Shown here one piece after another: positions 59,125 to 64,000 of a stretch of DNA of 64,000 nt. The position numbers and the translations under genes were made by a program. Source of the stretch: Streptomyces sp. cf386 (GTDB lineage: Bacteria > Actinomycetota > Actinomycetes > Streptomycetales > Streptomycetaceae). The DNA is taken from contig NZ_FNHV01000001.1 of assembly GCF_900103585.1 (NCBI RefSeq), positions 750,397 to 814,396 on the forward strand, given 5' to 3'. Position 1 is the stretch's first letter, and every line of letters begins with the position of its first letter. The notes below the pieces were generated by a model that saw nothing but the letters and a program-made list of their open reading frames with translations, made no database searches and had not been told where the DNA came from.

Positions 59125-60121
59125 GCTGGTTCCCGGATCTTCAGGTCCGGAGCCAGATCCCCACGGCCGCCGCTGTCGCGGTGCCAAGGTAGACGTAACC
59201 GCGCTTGTCGTAGCGAGTGGCGACAGCTCGGGACTGCTTCAAACGATTGATAGCCCGTTCGACGGTGTTTCGCTTCTTGTACCGCTCGTCGTCGAAGCCC
59301 GGTGGCCGCCCGCCGCGTGAACCCTTGCGCAGACGGGCCGCCTGGCTGTCGGCCTTCTCCGGGATCGGGCCGCCGTAGGTACTCGCGACACGGCCTGTTG
59401 CTGTATGCCTTGTCCGCGGCGAGGCTATTCGGCTTCTTGCGGGGCCTGCCCGGGCCGAGTTTGGGGACCCAGATCTTCTCCAAGACCGGCTTGAACTGGG
59501 TGCAGTCCGCCCTTTGACCTGGAGTGATGACCAGAGAGAGCGGACGGCAGCGGCCGTCCGCGCTCAGATGGACCTTGCTGGTGAACCCGCCCCGCGAACG
59601 ACCCAAGCCCTCACTTCCAGCACCACCTCCACCAGGCGGCCGACGAGGCTCTGCCACGGCGTCTCGTCCTGGTGTTCCACCTCGTCGGCCCCTTTTGAGG
59701 CGGGCGCAGGGGGCGGATCGGTGCGCGCCCCGGCCGCGTGCTGATGCGCGCGGACGATGGTGGAGTCCACCGAGATGTCCCAGTCGAATTCACCTGCCGC
59801 GTCAGCTGCGGCCTGGACCTGCTGAAGCAGACGTTCCCAGGTGCCGTCGGCCGACCACAGCCGGTGGCGTTCGTAGATGGTCTTCCACGGGCCGAACCGC
59901 TCGGGCAGGTCCCGCCACTGAACGCCGCTCCGCACCCGGTGCAGAATCCCGTCGATCACCTGACGGTGATCCCGCCACCGGCCGCAACGACCGTTGCTCA
60001 CCGGCAGGAACGACCGCAGCCGTTCCCACTCGGCATCACTCAGATCACCCCGTCCCATGACAGGAAGAACGACATGGGACAGACGGCAGTCACAAGATCA
60101 CACGAACCCGGATCCCTACTC
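59123..60121 (-). mobile_element. decayed IS5-family insertion sequence (about 1.0 kb)
   Basis: Imperfect ends GAGCTGG(T)TCCCGGATC at 59123 and, inverted, GAGTAGGGATCCGGGTTC ending at 60121, enclose an IS5/IS427-like transposase reading leftward. No clear target duplication is seen. It lies inside the outer CTAG-bounded insertion. Confidence 0.6.
59141..60058 (-). pseudogene. IS5-family transposase, frameshifted and internally deleted
   Basis: The N-terminal part (60058 to about 59565) reads MGRGDLSDAEWERLRSFLPV, HRVRSGVQWRDLPERFGPWK and DISVDSTIVRAHQH, with the first catalytic Asp. The second part continues in another frame (PPGGGGAGSEGLGRSRGGFT, SLAADKAYSN). After EYLRR about 14 bases are missing, so the final part (SQAARLRKGSRGGRPPGF, RYKKRNTVERAINRLK, YVYLGTATAAAVGIWLR) is in a third frame. 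One break could be programmed; the deletion cannot. Confidence 0.85.
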
Positions 60122-60589
60122 CGTGACGAAGGGTGCGTATCCGACCGGGACCTCGCTCACCTGAAGGTCCGAGAAGAGCAAGGTCACGTTGTGCGCGTTG
60201 GTTTCAATGCGCACCTCGTGAAAGTCGATCCCGAGGGCCTGCGACCAGCGGCGGGTCGCCTCGGACTTAGAAAGGAGTTTGGCTCCCGGGTACAGGGCGT
60301 GCCACTTCACACCCCAGACGTATCCGTCGAGGTCGACACCGGTCTCGTGGTCGATGAGCCGATCGTCCAAGGAGACCCGCCAGGTCTCCGCCGGCACTGA
60401 CGTCTCACACCGGGCCTCAACGCAGTACCGGAAGAGATACCGCAGGTGGGACGGCGCGATGCCGGTACGGGGATCAGCCGTCGCGTAGACGATGACCTCG
60501 TAGTCGCGCATGTAGTTGGTGTATCCATGGTGCACGACAGCGTGATCGAAGGTCTCGTCCAGCATCTGCGCAAGTACGGCGGTATCCAT
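60116..60589 (-). CDS. YxiG-like protein carried by the insertion
   Basis: 157 residues. LAQMLDETFDHAVVHHGYTN, MRDYEVIVYATADPRTGIAPS, RVSLDDRLIDHETGVDLDGYVWGVKWHALYPG and GIDFHEVRIETNAHNVTLLFSDLQV match the YxiG-like family (B. subtilis YxiG is encoded in the wapA toxin region, which hints at an immunity-like role; inference). AGAAGGGCGGC before the ATG is a fair ribosome-binding site. Its TAG stop lies at the border of the inner IS, so the last one or two residues may be IS-derived. Confidence 0.72.
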   Translation of the reverse strand: MDTAVLAQMLDETFDHAVVHHGYTNYMRDYEVIVYATADPRTGIAPSHLRYLFRYCVEARCETSVPAETWRVSLDDRLIDHETGVDLDGYVWGVKWHALYPGAKLLSKSEATRRWSQALGIDFHEVRIETNAHNVTLLFSDLQVSEVPVGYAPFVTE

Positions 60590-60679
60590 GCCGCCCTTCT
60601 ACCTCACTCGGCAAGACCTTCGATAACGAGATTCACGGGTGCTCGGCGCCGCTTCCCTCGGAGATCGTCCGGACAAGTC

Positions 60680-61549
60680 CTAGGGGCCCACCGCACCTTG
60701 CACGAATCGCCGAAGGTGCGCACGGACAGCGTCGGGCTGCTCCAACCAGGGCTCGTGCCCCGCGCCCTCGATCCGGGTCAGCGGGAGAGCGAGCCGGAGC
60801 GCGAGCGATTCAAGTGCCGACGCCGGCCGGGGATCCTCGGCCCCGCAGAGGAGTTCCGCCCGCGCGGGCAGACGCTCACGTAGATCGGCAAGGTGCTCAT
60901 CAAGCGGATCCGCGCGTCCTTCCTTGCCGAGTTCGCCGTTCATGGACCAGTTGACCGGGCGACGCCGCCGGGCTTCCTGGGCCGCCCAGTGCCAACCGCG
61001 TTCGGGATCGGCGTGGTCGGTGAACCAGGCCAGCGTGAGCAGTTCGACTTCCTGCTCCTCCGTGCGGAGCGGCAGCTCCTGCAATGCGCGGAGCCGCTCC
61101 TGCTGCGCCGCGGACATGCGGCGGCTCCGCTCCGCTCGATACCCGGTACGCCAATCACCGACGAACGGCCCGCACATCAGCATCATGGCGGCAACCCGAT
61201 CGGAGTGCCTCAGGCAGAACCGGCTCGCCAGGTCGGTGCCGTAGGAGTGCCCGATCAGTACGGCCTCGGACACGTCCCACGCGTCGAGCAGCTCGGCGAG
61301 ATCGTCGACATGCCGGGCGAGGGAATGGGTGCCCCGCCACGGGGATCGGCCCGTGCCGCGCTGGTCGTACCGGTACACCGGCGCGAGGTCCGCGATCATG
61401 GGGGCGACCACGCCCAGGTAGTCCGGCAGTCCCGGACCCCCGTGGAGCAGGATCACGGCCGGCCGCCGGGTCGTGTCCCCCAGCGCCGTCCACCGCAACT
61501 GCGCCCCGTCGGTCATCGACACGAGACCCGGCGTCTCCATCAAAGTCAC
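60680..61549 (-). CDS. proline-iminopeptidase-like alpha/beta hydrolase
   Basis: 289 residues. VILLHGGPGLPDYLG (the HGGPG motif of peptidase family S33), nucleophile GHSYGTDLA near residue 100, and IEGAGHEPWLEQ with the catalytic His. YRYDQRGTGRSPW is typical of iminopeptidases and epoxide hydrolases. TTGGCG-18-TAGGTT lies upstream with the GTG 7 bases later, so leaderless; an ATG three codons on is possible. The TAG stop codon is part of the CTAG at the right edge of the insertion. Confidence 0.87.
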   Translation of the reverse strand: MTLMETPGLVSMTDGAQLRWTALGDTTRRPAVILLHGGPGLPDYLGVVAPMIADLAPVYRYDQRGTGRSPWRGTHSLARHVDDLAELLDAWDVSEAVLIGHSYGTDLASRFCLRHSDRVAAMMLMCGPFVGDWRTGYRAERSRRMSAAQQERLRALQELPLRTEEQEVELLTLAWFTDHADPERGWHWAAQEARRRRPVNWSMNGELGKEGRADPLDEHLADLRERLPARAELLCGAEDPRPASALESLALRLALPLTRIEGAGHEPWLEQPDAVRAHLRRFVQGAVGP

Positions 61550-61620
61550 CGCGCAGAACCTACCGGTGACACTGACGCTCCGCCAAAGGTCAGGAACAGG
61601 CCCCCGTCAAAGGTTCGCGG

Positions 61621-62811
61621 TCACGCGTCCCAGGTGACCGGGAGGCTCTTCACCCCGTAGATGTCCGCGGTCTCCGGGCGCAGGCCGACTTCCTCGGCCG
61701 GTACGGCCAGGCGCAGCGTGGGGAAGCGGTTGAGCAGCGCGGAGAACGCGACCCGCATTTCGATGCGGGCCAGTTGCTGGCCCAGGCACAGGTGCACGCC
61801 GTGGCCGAAGGCCAGGTGACCGCCGTCCTGCCGGTGGAGGTCGAGCACATGGGGATCGGTGAAGCGCTCGGGGTCGCGGTTGGCGGTGTTGTACGACAGG
61901 ACGACGGTCGTGCCGGCCTCGATGGTCTGGCCGCCCACCTCGACGTCCACCAGCGCCGTCCTCATGAACGACTTGGCGACGCTCAGATACCGCAGCAGTT
62001 CCTCCACGGCCCGGTCGGCGAGCGCCGGATCAGCGCGCAGTGCGGCCAGTTGGGCCGGGTGCTGCAGGAGCGCGAAGGTGCCGAGAGACAGCATGTTCGC
62101 GGTGGTATCGAACCCGGCCGCCAGCAGGATCAGGCTGATCCCCTTCAACTCCTCATCGGTCAAGTCGCTGTCGGTGAGCTCGCTGAGCACGTCGTCGGTG
62201 GGGTTCGCGCGCTTGGCGGCCACCAGTTCCGCGAGGTACTCCTGAGTCGCGGTGTAGGCGGCTATCAGCTCCTCGTCGCTCGGCTCCCCGTTCATGAACG
62301 AGTCGACCTGCTCCTGGAAGGAGGCCCGTTCCTCGTACGGCACCCCCAGCAGCTCACAGATGATGATGGTGGGGATGGGCTTGGCGAACGCGGTCACCAG
62401 ATCCGTCGGCGGCCCTGCCTTCTCCATCGCGTCCAGGCAGTTGGTGGTGATCTGCTCGATGCGCTCGGTGAGCAGTCGCATCCGCCGCGCGGTGAACTTG
62501 CCGACCAGGGGTTTCCGGTAGCGCCCGTGCTGTGGGTCGTCCATGAGGAGGAACTCGCCGGGCGGCGCCGGGGGAAGCTCGAAGTCGACCACGTTCAGGA
62601 GCTCCTTGCGCGAGCTGAACCGCGGGTCGGCCAGGACCGACCTGACCAGGTCGTACCCGGTGATCAGCCAGCCGGGTTTTCCGCCGGGGTGGGTGTAGCG
62701 GCTGATGGGTCCGTGCCGACGGGCGTCAATCAGTTCTGTCGGCGGGTCGAAGGGGCAGCCGGATCGGCGCGCCGTCGGCAGCGTCGTGACGGTGTGGAGC
62801 GATTCACCCAT
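61621..62811 (-). CDS. cytochrome P450
   Basis: 396 residues. I-helix AAGFDTTANML near residue 240, ExxR in EELLRYLSVAKSF, and the heme-Cys loop FGHGVHLCLGQQLARIEMR near residue 340. Soluble bacterial P450 of the CYP105/107 kind, which oxidise secondary metabolites or xenobiotics and need a separate ferredoxin, not seen nearby. The ATG giving MGESLHTVTTLP has GAGGAA 4 bases before it; an ATG 12 bases upstream is in frame. No biosynthetic cluster surrounds it. Confidence 0.92.
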   Translation of the reverse strand: MGESLHTVTTLPTARRSGCPFDPPTELIDARRHGPISRYTHPGGKPGWLITGYDLVRSVLADPRFSSRKELLNVVDFELPPAPPGEFLLMDDPQHGRYRKPLVGKFTARRMRLLTERIEQITTNCLDAMEKAGPPTDLVTAFAKPIPTIIICELLGVPYEERASFQEQVDSFMNGEPSDEELIAAYTATQEYLAELVAAKRANPTDDVLSELTDSDLTDEELKGISLILLAAGFDTTANMLSLGTFALLQHPAQLAALRADPALADRAVEELLRYLSVAKSFMRTALVDVEVGGQTIEAGTTVVLSYNTANRDPERFTDPHVLDLHRQDGGHLAFGHGVHLCLGQQLARIEMRVAFSALLNRFPTLRLAVPAEEVGLRPETADIYGVKSLPVTWDA

Positions 62812-62943
62812 GACATTCCTCATCTCACGAAAGAACGCGTTTAACAGAATCGAAAGCTACGTTGCGTTCACATTTTCGTCAATCAGTTGAGAGTCATATA
62901 GGCAGGTGAAGAGCGGTAAATTGATGCAATGACACTGAGAGTG

Positions 62944-62964
62944 AATGCAACGGCTCGTTGCATT
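62944..62964. promoter_or_regulatory. 21-base palindrome in the P450 upstream region
   Basis: AATGCAACG-GCT-CGTTGCATT has two perfect 9-bp arms. Related half sites lie nearer the gene (ACGTTGCGTT at about 62857; GATGCAATG at about 62924). The 192-base region is clearly AT-richer than its surroundings. Either a repressor operator cluster or, for the palindrome alone, a terminator of the DUF4291 gene. Confidence 0.55.
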
Positions 62965-63003
62965 GAATGAGGGCGAAGGCAATACCGGCGGGGACGTTCC
63001 CGG

Positions 63004-63645
63004 TCATCGGTCGCCATGGGCTCGTAGCTGCGCGAGGACGTCATCGTCCAGCGGATAGGGCCGCTCCTGCGGCAACAGCTGCGCCGCACGCTCCAGTTCA
63101 CCCGCCCGTACGCGCGCGTGGATCTCCGTGACGAGGGAAGTCACGTCCGTGATGCCGACGGTCCACTCGTCCGCGTACCGGGCGGCAGCCTCCCCGGAGA
63201 GCCCCAGTTGCAGGGACCGGTACGGCAAGGGGTTGAGGTGCAGATCGCGCTCCGGATCCCACTGCACGCGCGCGGGCGCCGCCTTCAACTGCCGCTTCCA
63301 GGTGGCCCGGTCACCGTGCAGGACGGGGACGTAGTGCGAGAGACACGCATGGCGCAGCGCCCAGACGAAGCCCTCCCGGCTGATCTCGACGGCGAGGACG
63401 GTCTCCTGGTTCTCCTTGGTGGCCCAGCCGCAGCGGTACATCATCCAGAGGAACGACGGCTTGATCCACGTCATCCGGTCCCGGCTCCAGGACGACGGAA
63501 AACGGCCGTCGCGGGCCGCGGCCCGGCCGATCCCGGGGCCGTAGGCCTGGTAGACGGTGACCGTGGACTCGCTGTGGTGGGCGCGGATGCGGAATCCGGG
63601 TTCCTGTCGGCGGAGGGGGACCGGACGGTCTTTCTGATCATTCAC
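63004..63645 (-). CDS. DUF4291 family protein
   Basis: 213 residues. RAHHSESTVTVYQAYGPGIG, WIKPSFLWMMYRCGWATKENQE, VQWDPERDLHLNPLPYRSLQLGLSG and the C-terminal ERPYPLDDDVLAQL are typical. Function unknown. The GTG giving MNDQKDRPVPLRR is used because an upstream ATG at 63711 would leave only eight bases to the divergent gene. Reads leftward toward the P450 gene. Confidence 0.85.
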   Translation of the reverse strand: MNDQKDRPVPLRRQEPGFRIRAHHSESTVTVYQAYGPGIGRAAARDGRFPSSWSRDRMTWIKPSFLWMMYRCGWATKENQETVLAVEISREGFVWALRHACLSHYVPVLHGDRATWKRQLKAAPARVQWDPERDLHLNPLPYRSLQLGLSGEAAARYADEWTVGITDVTSLVTEIHARVRAGELERAAQLLPQERPYPLDDDVLAQLRAHGDR

Positions 63646-63719
63646 GGAGACAGCCTCGCCGCCGCCCCCGCCGACATCCACCGAATTTCGCTGCACGCCC
63701 TCTTGGCTCATCCCACCTC

Positions 63720-64000
63720 ATGCCCAACACTGAGCCGATGACGCAGCGTGTGGAACTCGCCACCCTGAGGGATCGGCTCGCGGTCGACGAGCTGATCACC
63801 GACTATGCCGTGGCCGTGGACGACGGCGACTGGGCGGCGTACCGGAGCCTGTTCGCCGCCGACGGGCGCGCGGACTACCGCTCGGCCGGTGGCATCGAGG
63901 GGGACGCCGGGCAGGTCGCCGTGTGGCTCGCGGAGAGCATGCGGCTGTTCTCGATGCGGCAGCACCTCATCGTCAACCGCCGGGTGCGCTTCGAGGTCCT
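63720..64000 (+). CDS. SnoaL/NTF2-like protein, 3' end outside window
   Basis: 93 codons are visible: MPNTEPMTQRVELATLRDRL, then AVDELITDYAVAVDDGDWAAYRSLFAADGRADY and MRQHLIVNRRVRFEV. This is the start of a SnoaL_4-type domain (NTF2 fold), which binds small hydrophobic ligands or acts as a cyclase or dehydratase. An ATG 18 bases further in is an alternative start. Confidence 0.8.
   Translation, partial: MPNTEPMTQRVELATLRDRLAVDELITDYAVAVDDGDWAAYRSLFAADGRADYRSAGGIEGDAGQVAVWLAESMRLFSMRQHLIVNRRVRFEV

Larger units (their letters stand above)
58817..60683. mobile_element. 1.86-kb insertion with CTAG duplications and 17-bp terminal inverted repeats
   Basis: Left end CTAG + GACTTGTCCGGCCGATC (58817-58837); right end GATCGTCCGGACAAGTC + CTAG (60663-60683). 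The inverted repeats match at 16 of 17 positions and both are flanked by CTAG, the YTAR target favoured by IS5-type transposases. The insert carries two small genes and a separate, decayed IS5-type element. No transposase matching the outer ends is present, so it looks non-autonomous. Confidence 0.75.

Noticed and set aside
61621..64000. Biosynthetic gene cluster around the P450
   Set aside because: Neighbours are DUF4291, a hydrolase and a SnoaL-like start; no core synthase is present in the window.

Overview
The window is about 72% GC, shows strong third-position GC in its genes, and carries families typical of Streptomyces (chaplin-like signal peptide, SWIM/DUF6493 pair, ricin/anti-sigma-type zinc-finger protein, a second divergent EF-Tu). 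It looks like chromosomal core-to-arm DNA of a Streptomyces. From memory the order purB-mug-ABC/two-component-ROK-GntR-ECF sigma ... tuf3 ... uppP resembles the SCO1250-SCO1330 part of S. coelicolor; this is an inference, no alignment was run.

Layout. 0-2.8 kb: 5' part of a secreted repeat protein, purB, mug. 2.8-6.5 kb: ABC-2 exporter divergent from a histidine kinase/response regulator pair. 6.6-13.2 kb: regulators (ROK, GntR/UTRA, SigJ-type ECF sigma, MocR) with a hydrolase and a drug/metabolite exporter. 13.4-20.8 kb: Tat-exported PhoD phosphatase, the SWIM/DUF6493 pair and an ACT-GNAT fusion. 20.8-27 kb: PLP sulfur-amino-acid enzyme divergent from an Lrp regulator, DUF885 hydrolase, SDR, orphan Imm21 immunity gene, rhodanese divergent from a second Lrp. 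27-33.3 kb: sbcDC, YigZ, SixA and a cysteinyl-tRNA-synthetase-like protein without catalytic motifs. 33.5-42.6 kb: CoA-binding protein, PobA-like monooxygenase, zinc-type CDF exporter, YbaK, XRE-cupin with DMT exporter, two left-handed beta-helix proteins, DedA, secreted carboxylesterase. 42.7-50.3 kb: ricin/zinc-finger membrane protein divergent from a small TTA-containing gene coupled to galU, hotdog thioesterase, MFS gene with an apparent 5' frameshift, SpeE-like protein, tuf3. 50.3-58.8 kb: AlkD, VTT protein, thiolase/HxlR, Gfo-PmoA operon with a LacI-type operator, uppP, DUF1877, a 59-aa gene, HxlR/RidA. 58.8-60.7 kb: a 1.86-kb insertion bounded by CTAG duplications and 17-bp inverted repeats, carrying two small cargo genes and a decayed IS5-type element. 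60.7-64 kb: hydrolase, cytochrome P450 with its own palindromic promoter region, DUF4291, start of a SnoaL-like gene.

The most interesting non-gene signals are: a three-copy interspersed element (20.8, 40.2 and 48.7 kb) that always lies just 3' of a gene, ends in a GC hairpin, and in one copy supplies the last 26 codons of an enzyme; six unrelated short tandem-repeat arrays in intergenic or gene-end positions; several near-perfect operator palindromes in divergent promoters, one centred on a start codon; and the CTAG-bounded cargo element. No tRNA, rRNA, CRISPR or replication origin was seen.
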